64,000 bases of DNA. Origin: Catenovulum sp. 2E275. Its GTDB lineage: Bacteria > Pseudomonadota > Gammaproteobacteria > Enterobacterales > Alteromonadaceae. This document shows positions 8,941-18,041 of the stretch, in pieces. Numbering within the stretch: position 1 is the stretch's first letter; every line of letters begins with the position of its first letter. The stretch is from the NCBI RefSeq assembly GCF_025515275.1, contig NZ_JAOPFU010000011.1, positions 33,452 through 97,451 of the forward strand, written 5' to 3'. The position numbers and the translations under genes are program-made. The notes under the pieces are model-generated. The model had not been told where the DNA came from, did not search any database, and saw only the letters and a program-made list of their open reading frames with translations.

Positions 8941-9903
8941 TTATTTCCTAAAGTTATTAGTATATCGGCCTAAAATTTTATCAACCAATGCCAAACTCCG
9001 CCCAACCAAATACAAATAAAAAATCACACTAGCATTAGCAATATGGCGTATAGATATAAATCCAAATTTCATATATACCATCAACATACAAATAGGGAAC
9101 ATTATACAAGCATAGCTAATAAATGAGGGAACTCCCCCCGTAAAGAAAAGTGCATTAAATACAAAGAAGGTGAATACAAGCAAGTGAAAACTGGCAATCC
9201 AAGCGACTTTAGACGCCAAAAACTTATCCATATTTTCAAAATCTTCCCTACCATGCCAGCGCTCTCTTTGAATAAACTCCCCAGCTGTTTCAGGATAACC
9301 GTCGTGGATTACTCTTAGCTGAGCGTTAGGCTGAAGTTTAGCACCGCTAGCAATCGCTCTTTGACAAAAATCATAATCTTCTGCTGTTTTTAAATTTTCA
9401 TCAAAGCCATTAATTCGATCAAATAACGACCTGCTAATGATTAAGTGACCTGAATTAATATAATTTGCAGGCGCCTTATTCTCAATATTAAACCAAAACC
9501 GATTGAGCCATGCATATTGATTTGGAGGAGTGTATTTTGAACCGGTTAAAATAAGAGGATCTGATTTGAGTACATGGCATGTTTTGAAAATATTTTCTTC
9601 CCACTCTTCAGTTAATAAGATATCTGAATCCAAGAAAATTAAAATATCCCCCTTAGAGTACTCCACACCTTTGTTACGCACAGATGAAATTGTATCACCT
9701 TCAGGAAAGTATATAACTTGGTCACAATATTCATTTGCAATTTTTTGAGTTGAATCAGTCGACCCATTATCTACTAATATAACTTCGTGGTTTAATTTTT
9801 GGCTATACTTTTGAATCCCAAGCAGTGTATTTTCAATGCATGATTCTTCGTTATAGGCCGGAATAATAAACGATATAAAAAAGTCTGTACTGTTATGGTT
9901 CAT
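8941..9903 (-). CDS. Glycosyltransferase family 2 with C-terminal membrane segments
   Basis: 320 residues from the ATG at 9903. An in-frame TTG 24 bases upstream is less likely, and AAAAGG precedes the ATG. The GT-A domain has ISFIIPAYNEE, VDNGSTDST and the DxD-type stretch IFLDSDILL (about 95-103). AEDYDFCQRA and WHGREDFENM follow, and then two or three membrane helices from about 225. It probably transfers a sugar to the lipid-linked repeat unit at the cytoplasmic face. It lies seven bases upstream of the next GT2 gene in the same operon. Confidence 0.85.
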   Translation of the reverse strand: MNHNSTDFFISFIIPAYNEESCIENTLLGIQKYSQKLNHEVILVDNGSTDSTQKIANEYCDQVIYFPEGDTISSVRNKGVEYSKGDILIFLDSDILLTEEWEENIFKTCHVLKSDPLILTGSKYTPPNQYAWLNRFWFNIENKAPANYINSGHLIISRSLFDRINGFDENLKTAEDYDFCQRAIASGAKLQPNAQLRVIHDGYPETAGEFIQRERWHGREDFENMDKFLASKVAWIASFHLLVFTFFVFNALFFTGGVPSFISYACIMFPICMLMVYMKFGFISIRHIANASVIFYLYLVGRSLALVDKILGRYTNNFRK

Positions 9904-10037
9904 TTTAATATTTAACCTTTTATCCAATGGTTTTATTGTAATTCCTAGTATTTGTTAATCTCTCGAGGTGTTTAACTCGTCGTCCAGACTTTAAGACATC
10001 GATATTATAAACAAGTATAAATTAAACAAACAAATAA

Positions 10038-11087
10038 TCATGAGTTTTTCTTTAACAAATCTCTTGATGGGAGTTCGATTAGCTTATAAGAGAAGTGGGC
10101 AACAACTACCGAAATTAACATCAAACATAGACATATACTAAAAGCATCGAAGTCAGTTTCAACCGTAAAAAGCTCACGAGATCGAAGCCAATTATGAACT
10201 TGAATAATCAGCCAATGCCACATATAAAGTGAAAAAGAAATATTACCAAGATAAACAAAAAAAGAGCGGCTGAATAACTGGCTTAAAAAACAATGGGAGC
10301 GGCTCAAGTGAACAATTAATAAAGCAGAAGAAGGCAGAAATAAATAATAACAGGATTCAAATACTAACGAAAAAATTACACCTAAGCTTAATAAACTACT
10401 CACCAATTGAGCATGATGGTTTGTATACCTAAAAATAGAATCTCGAGCAAAAAATAAAGTAACCCCTAATAAAAACTCAAAAAAGACCCTTATCATTCCA
10501 CCAAAGCTAACACCGCCATAACCATTCAAATCAAACAGCAGGATGCTCACATGATGACTAATAAAAATAGCAAAAATCCCGACATATACCTGAGATAAAC
10601 ATAATCGGCTAATCCCCCACAAAATAAACGGAAACAGCAAATACATAAAAAACTCAGCACTGATTGACCAAGACACAGAGTTCCAACTCAGTCCCGAAAT
10701 CCAATTTTGAATTAAAAATAAATTCAAAATAAAATCATAAGTCGAAAATTGACCTGGATAACGCTCAGCAAATCCACCTGCAAATAAAACAAGCAATAAA
10801 GTAGCAAATAATGTAATAAAATGAAGCGGATATATTCTTGCAATACGCTTAACAATAAAAGATTTGTAACGTGTGCAATTCAGCCAAACCAATTTTGTAT
10901 CACTATATACATAGGCCAGAATAAACCCACTCAGAACAAAAAATAAATCAACACCAAGCCCTGCATTTTCAAACCAAGAAAAAATGGCTAAGTTATAGTT
11001 TTGATAGGATTGATGAATATGTAATAGCATCACAGCTACAGCAGCGACACCCCGTATACTCGTCAAAGGTAAAATTTCGTTTTTCAA
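10038..11087 (-). CDS. Acyltransferase 3 family membrane protein (EPS/LPS O-acyltransferase)
   Basis: 349 residues with about ten membrane segments. It opens with the family signature: LTSIRGVAAVAVMLLH, then ENAGLGVDLFFVLSGFIL, and later WSISAEFFMYLLFP. Family members move acetyl or other acyl groups onto extracytoplasmic glycans. The start is a TTG with GAGG six bases upstream (CTGAGG), the only well-placed ribosome-binding site. It faces a 577-base divergent region, so its promoter should lie there. The acceptor sugar is not predictable. Confidence 0.85.
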   Translation of the reverse strand: MKNEILPLTSIRGVAAVAVMLLHIHQSYQNYNLAIFSWFENAGLGVDLFFVLSGFILAYVYSDTKLVWLNCTRYKSFIVKRIARIYPLHFITLFATLLLVLFAGGFAERYPGQFSTYDFILNLFLIQNWISGLSWNSVSWSISAEFFMYLLFPFILWGISRLCLSQVYVGIFAIFISHHVSILLFDLNGYGGVSFGGMIRVFFEFLLGVTLFFARDSIFRYTNHHAQLVSSLLSLGVIFSLVFESCYYLFLPSSALLIVHLSRSHCFLSQLFSRSFFVYLGNISFSLYMWHWLIIQVHNWLRSRELFTVETDFDAFSICLCLMLISVVVAHFSYKLIELPSRDLLKKNS

Positions 11088-11664
11088 TTTTGGCCTCAGG
11101 AAAGTTGGCTGCTATAAAGAGATGCTAAATAGCCTGCTTGAATAGAGGAATAAACAACTTGAACTTAATATACAAACGTACTTTATAGACTGCTTATTAA
11201 AAAATAAATTGTGCTTAGCATACATTAATCAAATGGTTCAGTTATTGAACTGTACAAACAAAAAATTGAGAACTAGTGCACTATGAAAAAATCGCGCACA
11301 TATTAATTAAGTATCATCTAAACAGTAACGGCAATAAAACTTAATTTTTCAGAAATACAATACTTTAGCAGTGCTAAATATCATAACGAACTAATATAAT
11401 TTGGTCATCAAGTTTTGTATAAATACTTTAACAATACTCTATTTAATACCATGAATAAAATCATGATTTTTTTAGATGACCACAAAATATTTAGTTCACT
11501 CTGAATCAAATATTTAGAAATAACCATTGATATAATGGTATGCTTACGTCACAAAAATTTGACTACCAATGCAGTTGAAAAAAGATAAAGTACAAACATT
11601 AAAAGGTAACGGATATTTAGCCTAGCTCAAATTAAAACAATAACCGGAAGGATTTACATTAAAA
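11088..11664. other. Divergent intergenic region rich in short perfect palindromes
   Basis: 577 AT-rich bases between a minus-strand acyltransferase and the plus-strand glycosyltransferase pair. No convincing frame is seen. Short dyads are frequent: GTTCA/TGAAC at 11236-11250, TAGTGCACTA at 11274-11283, TTTAGCA/TGCTAAA at 11364-11378, AAAATCATGATTTT at 11457-11470 and ACCATT/AATGGT at 11523-11539. The last overlaps an extended -10 element. The region probably carries promoters in both directions. Confidence 0.5.
11523..11539 (+). promoter_or_regulatory. Candidate extended -10 promoter inside an inverted repeat
   Basis: TGATATAAT (11528-11536) is a perfect extended -10 (TGnTATAAT) pointing at the plus-strand gene that begins at 11665. 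It lies between the 6-bp arms ACCATT and AATGGT, so a repressor could sit directly on it. No good -35 is present, as is usual for extended -10 promoters. The predicted leader is about 120 bases. Confidence 0.35.
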
Positions 11665-12468
11665 ATGATTTTATGCAATGTGCCTATTAGCTTAAAAAAT
11701 ATCAAGCGAGAGCTTAAAGGCTGGATATGGGATTATCAAAACTTACCAAATAAGCCAGCAAAAGCAAAACCAGCGCTCTTTACTTTCGTTTATTTTACAT
11801 ACCAACCCGATTTTGAATTCGTCTCTTTGTCTATTCAGTCTCTTGTTAGAAATGTGAGTTTAATCGCTGATATTTATGTATTTATTGACCAAAAAGCCCC
11901 ACTAACAAAAGAGCAAGAGAACAGTCTAATTCAAATCTATCCGAACATTAAATTTTATCCGGTTGAAAATTTTGCTTGGGCTTCGATTGAAACAACTATG
12001 ACAGAAGTAAATAGTTTCTTAAAAGTTGCAAATGAATCCGAGCCTGAAAATTATTTAGTTAAAGTTGATTCCGATATTTTATTTTTAAAAGGCTCTAAAT
12101 TAGCACGTATTTCTATCAGTGGATTAGATACTATTGGAGATTATAGACATACAGAGGGACAATATTACCAAGGCGGTTTATACTTTATTAAACACAAAGT
12201 AATAAAGCAGTGTTTTAATCATGCTACTGCGGATGACTTTAAGCAAATAGCAAAACAATGGAAAGGTAACTTTGCTGAAGATCTGGCAATTAGCCAAAGA
12301 CTTATAGATCAAGGTATAAAAACAAACTCAACTCGATTAATGTTGTTTCCTAATGAATATCAAAACCTTAAACACGCTAATAAAATGGTTCGTTGGGAAT
12401 TTGCTGCGCTCCACTTTGTAAAAGATAAGCAAAACATGCAACATTATTTTGATTCATTTATCAACTAA
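11665..12468 (+). CDS. Nucleotide-diphospho-sugar transferase-like glycosyltransferase
   Basis: 267 residues, soluble. The region from about 35 to 250 reads as a GT-A fold: FTFVYFTYQPDF, IADIYVFIDQ, and a DxD-type metal site in LVKVDSDILF. NEY and the final ALHFVKDK follow. It belongs with hypothetical glycosyltransferases and I cannot place it in a numbered CAZy family. It is the first of two plus-strand genes set into a minus-strand cluster; the pyruvyl transferase starts 14 bases after its stop. GGAAGGA lies 13 bases ahead of the ATG. Confidence 0.65.
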   Translation: MILCNVPISLKNIKRELKGWIWDYQNLPNKPAKAKPALFTFVYFTYQPDFEFVSLSIQSLVRNVSLIADIYVFIDQKAPLTKEQENSLIQIYPNIKFYPVENFAWASIETTMTEVNSFLKVANESEPENYLVKVDSDILFLKGSKLARISISGLDTIGDYRHTEGQYYQGGLYFIKHKVIKQCFNHATADDFKQIAKQWKGNFAEDLAISQRLIDQGIKTNSTRLMLFPNEYQNLKHANKMVRWEFAALHFVKDKQNMQHYFDSFIN

Positions 12469-12482
12469 AAATAAGACTAAAA

Positions 12483-13253
12483 ATGAAACTAGAATTCTTA
12501 AGACTCGCTGAAACTATTATTTCTTTACAAGGCAATAAGCCTGTTGTTTATGTCAGTTTTGATGGCAACTGGGGTGATGCATTAATCCGAGTTGGTACAA
12601 TTAACTTCTTTCGCCACTTTAATATTGACTACACAGTAATCAATCATCAAACAAGCTCTCTAGATCGGAATAAAATTCTGCTATCAGCTAAACTAAATAA
12701 CCAATTAGTTGTGATTGCCGGTGGGGGAGCTTGGTGTGGTCACTATCAACACGCATCTAACCTAACCCAAAAGTTACAAAGCCGATTTAAATTTAATAAA
12801 GTATTAGTGTTACCTTCAACATTTGATAAGCATTACGATATTCCAAATACAATCTTTTTCAGAAGGGATATTTTAAATAGCAAAGAAGTTATGCCAAAAG
12901 CTTATTTTTGTCATGATATGGCATTTTTCCTCGCGCCACTTGAAGTCACAGGCAAACCGACTCAAAAAGAAGCTAACTTTTTTAGAACGGATGTAGAAAA
13001 AAGTGGAAAAATAAAAGTACCAGATAACAACCTAGATTTAAGTGTTCAAGGTACTGTTTTGTCTGATGCATTTAGTTTTTTTGAGAAGCTATCTGACTAC
13101 GAACAAATCAATACAGATAGGCTTCATGTTGCAATTGGAGGTTCAATTTTAAATAAGCAGGTGAATTTACAAGCTGGATCTTACTTTAAAAATTATGCTA
13201 TTTTTAAAAGCTCCATAGAACCTTTCTACCCGAACACTCAGTTTATCGAATAA
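12483..13253 (+). CDS. Polysaccharide pyruvyl transferase family protein
   Basis: 256 residues. The family signature is clear: FDGNWGDALI at 27-35, the GGG loop with GGGAWCGHY at 80-88, VLVLPSTF at 107-114, and INTDRLHVAIGG at 209-220. These enzymes add a phosphoenolpyruvate-derived ketal to EPS sugars and make the polymer acidic. It probably forms an operon with the preceding glycosyltransferase. The sugar that receives pyruvate is unknown. Confidence 0.85.
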   Translation: MKLEFLRLAETIISLQGNKPVVYVSFDGNWGDALIRVGTINFFRHFNIDYTVINHQTSSLDRNKILLSAKLNNQLVVIAGGGAWCGHYQHASNLTQKLQSRFKFNKVLVLPSTFDKHYDIPNTIFFRRDILNSKEVMPKAYFCHDMAFFLAPLEVTGKPTQKEANFFRTDVEKSGKIKVPDNNLDLSVQGTVLSDAFSFFEKLSDYEQINTDRLHVAIGGSILNKQVNLQAGSYFKNYAIFKSSIEPFYPNTQFIE

Positions 13254-13275
13254 CACATAATTCTTGAATCAATTT

Positions 13276-13305
13276 GAACAGCCTATCCATGCTTATTGGC
13301 TGTTC
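13276..13305. terminator. Hairpin between convergent genes
   Basis: GAACAGCC (13276-13283) pairs with GGCTGTTC (13298-13305) around a 14-base loop. It lies between the stop codons of the convergent pyruvyl transferase and glycosyltransferase genes and may serve both strands. Confidence 0.55.
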
Positions 13306-13306
13306 G

Positions 13307-14221
13307 TTACTTAAGCTGAGAAATGACTTGCGCTGCTAATTTTTCATAGCTACGATCAGAAAATCGGCAGCTACCAATGTAATGAATAACAGATACATGC
13401 CCTTGGAAATTTTCACTAAATTCAGGAAACTTGTAGTTTTGATATTTAGGCCACGGTAAAACATAGGCATTAATATCAGTCGATACAATAGCATTTGAAG
13501 CAAACTGCTCTGAGCCCCATTGATCCCACTTTTGTTTACCCAAAATATCAGACATTTGTTGAGAAAATGCTTCTAACATTTCAAAATTAAAATGGCCTTT
13601 AGCAAAACCAGTGAACGCAGCGCAACCTCTCAAGTAGCCTTCTAATGAAAAGTTATTTAGCTCACTTAATTTTGATTCACCTAAACACTGCACATGATCA
13701 TTATTTAAAGTATCAAAATAATGTTTTAAATACTGTAAACTCGCCCGGTTTTGCCACATGGGCGAACCAATAGTAAATGACTGGTTATTTTTATAAGAGT
13801 TATATACGTCTGTCACCGGACCAACAGTTATAGTGTCAGTGTCGACCTGAATAACATAAGCAGACTGTGAGCGATGAATAATGTAAGCCAACCTTTCCCA
13901 GCATCCACCTGACGGACATAAACCTAAATTGACATCTTTAATATGAATGATGTCTGAGCCAGGCAATTGTTGTGCAATAAGGTGTTTATCTTGTTCTGTT
14001 AATGAACCATCATCCAATAATTCAACTTTAGCTGAGCCAAAACTTCGTAAAAAAGACTTAATAGCGACTAAAGCCATATTTAAACCTTTACTATATACCA
14101 GCGACACAACAATCACATCACTATCTATGTTCACTTGAATCGGTTTTGTATTCTTAATTTGCTGTGCGGTTTTGTTAAATAACCACTTATTTAGTTTTGT
14201 TCTGGCTTTTGCTACGAGCAT
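13307..14221 (-). CDS. Glycosyltransferase with GT-A fold (hypothetical family)
   Basis: 304 residues, soluble, no signal peptide. The core is GT-A like: VIVVSLVYSKGLNMALVAIK, VELLDDGSLT and a DxD site in VIQVDTDTITVG, plus a WDQWGSEQFASN stretch typical of nucleotide-sugar transferases that end in an acidic or Q motif. AGGAC lies 8 bases before the ATG. It is separated from the upstream flippase gene by 92 bases that include a small hairpin (GCTGTT/AACAGC). Donor and acceptor are unknown. Confidence 0.65.
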   Translation of the reverse strand: MLVAKARTKLNKWLFNKTAQQIKNTKPIQVNIDSDVIVVSLVYSKGLNMALVAIKSFLRSFGSAKVELLDDGSLTEQDKHLIAQQLPGSDIIHIKDVNLGLCPSGGCWERLAYIIHRSQSAYVIQVDTDTITVGPVTDVYNSYKNNQSFTIGSPMWQNRASLQYLKHYFDTLNNDHVQCLGESKLSELNNFSLEGYLRGCAAFTGFAKGHFNFEMLEAFSQQMSDILGKQKWDQWGSEQFASNAIVSTDINAYVLPWPKYQNYKFPEFSENFQGHVSVIHYIGSCRFSDRSYEKLAAQVISQLK

Positions 14222-14313
14222 AGTGAGGTCCTTTATCCATAACCCTGCTGTTTTATAACAGCGTTTTAGTTTTATTGGTTAATTTTCCCATTACAGTCTA
14301 AAAAAATAAACAA

Positions 14314-15792
14314 TTATAATGATTTTCTACGTTTAAATTTACCCATTGTTTTACCCCACAAGAAAACCCCTAGCTTTCTTACTACAATAAAATCAGGAAA
14401 GATATTTCCCAATAACCTGACACTTATCAAAGATAATAATATATAAGTTGGCAGAGCAAAAATTAGGGTTAAAGCAAGAGTATAGTAACTGTTAAGATTC
14501 AAAAGGTTATGTCCAATAAACTGGTATGGGTAAACACTTATGAAAGCGATAGTTAGATAACAAAATAATGCTAAAATGCTAGTTCTTAAACTGACAATAA
14601 CATATTTTTTAAGCACCAGTAGACTAATAAAAGTAGCAAAAGGTACAAGTGAAATTCTAACATAAGCATATTGGTCAATATCGGGATCAGTATTAATTGT
14701 AATAAAAAGCACACTTACAATGATAACCGTCAGAGCTAAATTCATAAAAGTGAGTACTTTTATTCTTTCATTAGCAACTAAAGTAGAGCCAATAAGTTGA
14801 GTAAAGCACGTAAAAAAAGTGAGGATTAGAAACCCTTGAAATAAAGGTAATACAGGCAGCCATTGCTGGCCAAGTAATAAATATACAAATACGTCCATAA
14901 AGTAGTAACACCCTATAAATATAGGGCTTAAAAATAAGGACATGACAATTATGGCTTTCTCAAAATCATTTTTAGATCCCTTATTCTTTCCGTCTGAAAT
15001 TATGGTTAAAATTATATTATTAACAGGTTTAAACAACTCCTGTATTAACATCCCGCCATTAGCTTTACTGACTTCATAAAACCCCATATCAGTAGGTGTA
15101 AAAATTCTACCCGCTAGAATTACATCAATTTTAGCTCTAACATTTCCAACAAATACTTCAAACAATAACCATTTAGAAAAATTCCAATTATCAATTAAGC
15201 CTTTTGTGGTTAATTTAGGTAAATCAGGCGCCCGCCAGTACGTTCTTAAAGTCATAGCAAAAACATAGACTAAGTTACCATAAACAATGGCTCGGAAATC
15301 TTCAAAATAAAATGCAAAAGAAATATTGGCACTAATTGCAATGATTTTGGCTAATATCTCTGCATTCACAACAGGCTTGTAGTTTAAATCTCGCATGTAC
15401 TGCATAAAATGAGTATTACCAAAAGATGCTATGCAAATACAAAAAGCGTAGATATAAAATAATTCCTGAATTACTGGCTTTTGATAATATTGAGTAACAA
15501 AAGGAGAGATTAGTAATAGTAGTGCTGCCATTAAATTCATAGCAATCAAACGGAAAGTAAAAGTCGCGTTATAAATATCTTTATTTATATTCTGTTGTTT
15601 TAAAATATATTGCTGTACACCAAGCTGACCAATCGCCAGAAAAATTTCATAAACGACAACAGCCAAAGCTGCAATCCCAAAATCTTCCGGGGCAAGAATC
15701 CGAGCCATAATGACGGTACTGAGAATACCAAGAGCTTTTACGACCATATTCCCGACGATACTAATCAGGGTACTAGAAATTATCTTATCCAA
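14314..15792 (-). CDS. Oligosaccharide flippase (Wzx/MOP superfamily)
   Basis: 492 residues with 12-14 membrane segments. The N-terminus (ISIVGNMVVKALGILSTVIM, then RILAPEDFGIAAL) is the standard opening of the MOP flippases such as WzxC. The role is to move undecaprenyl-linked repeat units to the periplasm. The start is TTG with AAAGG six bases upstream; there is no better ATG until residue 17. It lies 9 bases downstream of the acyltransferase gene. Together with the O-antigen ligase at 1.4-2.8 kb it makes this a Wzx/Wzy-type pathway. Confidence 0.88.
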   Translation of the reverse strand: MDKIISSTLISIVGNMVVKALGILSTVIMARILAPEDFGIAALAVVVYEIFLAIGQLGVQQYILKQQNINKDIYNATFTFRLIAMNLMAALLLLISPFVTQYYQKPVIQELFYIYAFCICIASFGNTHFMQYMRDLNYKPVVNAEILAKIIAISANISFAFYFEDFRAIVYGNLVYVFAMTLRTYWRAPDLPKLTTKGLIDNWNFSKWLLFEVFVGNVRAKIDVILAGRIFTPTDMGFYEVSKANGGMLIQELFKPVNNIILTIISDGKNKGSKNDFEKAIIVMSLFLSPIFIGCYYFMDVFVYLLLGQQWLPVLPLFQGFLILTFFTCFTQLIGSTLVANERIKVLTFMNLALTVIIVSVLFITINTDPDIDQYAYVRISLVPFATFISLLVLKKYVIVSLRTSILALFCYLTIAFISVYPYQFIGHNLLNLNSYYTLALTLIFALPTYILLSLISVRLLGNIFPDFIVVRKLGVFLWGKTMGKFKRRKSL

Positions 15793-15801
15793 AATGAACC
15801 T

Positions 15802-16848
15802 TTATTTTGTAATACCCTGACTTGAGTAAGGTACAGTCAATTGTTTATTTTTTATATTTTCTCTAATTTTATCTATTTTATGCATGACAACTTCATTGAC
15901 AGCCCAACTCACCACTAAAGTAAAAATAACAGCAAATAGAAAACCAGCTACAGTACAGTAAGAGCCTAATGCTGTATATGCGACATAAGCCCCGCTCCAA
16001 TGAAATAAATACATAGGGTAAGAAAAATCACCTAATAATTTATCTATTCGACGATAGGTAACTTTTATTTTGCTTAATAAAATAACCAGTAAAGCAGAAA
16101 ATACTAAGTTTAAATACATGCTCAGTAAGTTAACTTTCCATGCATTATCTTGCCCAACTAACATGACTGAATTAGCACTTATCACAATATTCAAGCTAAA
16201 TAAAATAACGACTAAATGAGGAGCAAACCGTTTACCAGATATAAATTGATATATATTTTTCTGATAAAAATAGCTCAAAGCACCAAGAGAAAAAGGTAAA
16301 GACGCAGAAAAAATATTTCCATAACCTATATTAAATGTTGAGCCTACTAGAATTTTATAAAAAAGGTACATGACACTAATAATTACCCAGAACCATGTAA
16401 TGATTAAATTTCGGGAAATACCTAATCCAATAGCGATATAAAAAACAATTTCAATAGTTAATGCCCAAGAGGCTGGTGCAACTCTAATCGGGTAAGTAAC
16501 TGGATGTAAACTCGGATAAAAAATCGATAAATTAGCCAACCAAGCCTCTAGAGAGGCAGGGAAAGACATATAAGGATGTATTAATGAGGGCGAAATACCA
16601 AGAAAAAAAAATAACAATAAAGATATAAAAAATAGAATCCAATAAACAGGGTAAAGCCGCCAAAAGCGATTCAATGCATACTTTAAACAACCCTTAGGAT
16701 CATACGAATAAGTATGATGCATAATATAAGTCATTAAAAAGCCGCTCAAAATAAAAAAGCTATAAACCGCTAAGGCTCCAATATTAGGCACTTCTAATAA
16801 GTGATATAAAATCACATTGAATGCTAAAATAAATCGGAATATGCCCAC
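15802..16848 (-). CDS. Acyltransferase 3 family membrane protein
   Basis: 348 residues and about ten membrane segments. The family opening is short here: ILAFNVILYHLLEVPN, then AVYSFFILSGFLMTYIM; later WALTIEIVFYIAIG. It starts at GTG with AAAGG seven bases upstream. It is the second of three acyltransferase 3 enzymes in this locus, so the glycan is probably acylated at several positions. It lies 9 bases from the flippase and 17 from the upstream glycosyltransferase gene. Confidence 0.82.
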   Translation of the reverse strand: MGIFRFILAFNVILYHLLEVPNIGALAVYSFFILSGFLMTYIMHHTYSYDPKGCLKYALNRFWRLYPVYWILFFISLLLFFFLGISPSLIHPYMSFPASLEAWLANLSIFYPSLHPVTYPIRVAPASWALTIEIVFYIAIGLGISRNLIITWFWVIISVMYLFYKILVGSTFNIGYGNIFSASLPFSLGALSYFYQKNIYQFISGKRFAPHLVVILFSLNIVISANSVMLVGQDNAWKVNLLSMYLNLVFSALLVILLSKIKVTYRRIDKLLGDFSYPMYLFHWSGAYVAYTALGSYCTVAGFLFAVIFTLVVSWAVNEVVMHKIDKIRENIKNKQLTVPYSSQGITK

Positions 16849-16865
16849 TCAATTACCTTTAATTA

Positions 16866-18041
16866 TTATGGATTTAAACTTTTAAAAATAACTTGAGCCT
16901 TTTGAGCATGAGCCTGCCAATCAAGTGTGTTCACTACATGTTCCCTCCCTTTTTGCCCTATCGAAGGTAAGTTCATACGATTATTGAGCAATTCCACCAA
17001 TTTAGTCGCTAATTTTGTTGGCTCGGTACAATCAATAACAAAGCCTGTTTCTCCAATAATCATAGTTTCAGGCGTACCACCTGAATTACCGCCGATAACG
17101 GGCTTAGCACAAGATTGAGCTTCAACCAACACCATACCAAACCCTTCAATATTTAACCCAATCGTGCGATTAGGCAAAGCAAAAATATCACACTGCTGAT
17201 AGCATTCTATCATTTGTTCATCGGATAATTCTGACATAAACATGACATGGTCGGATAACTTTAAACTCTCCACCAAGTCTTCCAAATAAGTACGTCGGTC
17301 TCCTCCACCAATGATCGCATAAAGTACATCTGGATGATGAGCTTTTACTATATCGAGAGCTCTTATCAACATATCATGCCCTTTACGCTCTTCCAGCCTA
17401 GAAACTGTTAAAATAACGGGCCTGTCTTGCCAATTAAACTTATTACGAATTTCACGGTTATATTCGGCTGGAATAAATTTATTAGTGTCAACGCCTGGAT
17501 TTAAAACCTCAATTTGAGATTCAGGACATCCCCAGTCTTTCATTAATACGTTTTTACTGTTTTGGCTATTACAAATTAACTTAGAAGAAGATTTAAGTGC
17601 TTTATTGACCATCCAAGTAAATTCTCGACTTCTAGCCGCATTAGTAACATCTTCGCCATGAACAAAACACAAGTAAGGAATCCCTTTAAGTTTAGCGACT
17701 ATATATGCGGCAACACCTTCAGGTATACAACGACCACAATGAATCGCACCAATATTTTCAGATTCAACTAGATGTAATATTTTACGTATCAGACGCCAAT
17801 AAAATTTAATTCCAGTCCAATTTAATATTCCCCAATCAGCCCATTGTTTAATACTCATATTGAAACGATGAACCTGCATATGATGTGTTTTATCAAACTC
17901 ATCAGCATGAACACTTTCTCCTGCTAAAACACAGAATTCGTTTGCAGGCAAACGAGAGTATAACTCCCAAAACCATCGGCCACTTCCTCCATTAATAGGA
18001 GGAAATATTTCAGAAATTAATAAAATTTTCTTAGCGGACAT
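16866..18041 (-). CDS. Glycosyltransferase family 4
   Basis: 391 residues, GT-B fold. The N-terminal domain has ISEIFPPINGGSGRWFWEL and HGEDVTNAARSREF. The C-terminal donor site has VILTVSRLEERKGHDMLIRA and the E-x7-E type motif EGFGMVLVEAQSCAKPVIGG (about 310-330). It is a cytoplasmic retaining transferase of EPS assembly. Its ATG overlaps the end of the sulfotransferase gene by 11 bases. Donor is unknown. Confidence 0.88.
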   Translation of the reverse strand: MSAKKILLISEIFPPINGGSGRWFWELYSRLPANEFCVLAGESVHADEFDKTHHMQVHRFNMSIKQWADWGILNWTGIKFYWRLIRKILHLVESENIGAIHCGRCIPEGVAAYIVAKLKGIPYLCFVHGEDVTNAARSREFTWMVNKALKSSSKLICNSQNSKNVLMKDWGCPESQIEVLNPGVDTNKFIPAEYNREIRNKFNWQDRPVILTVSRLEERKGHDMLIRALDIVKAHHPDVLYAIIGGGDRRTYLEDLVESLKLSDHVMFMSELSDEQMIECYQQCDIFALPNRTIGLNIEGFGMVLVEAQSCAKPVIGGNSGGTPETMIIGETGFVIDCTEPTKLATKLVELLNNRMNLPSIGQKGREHVVNTLDWQAHAQKAQVIFKSLNP

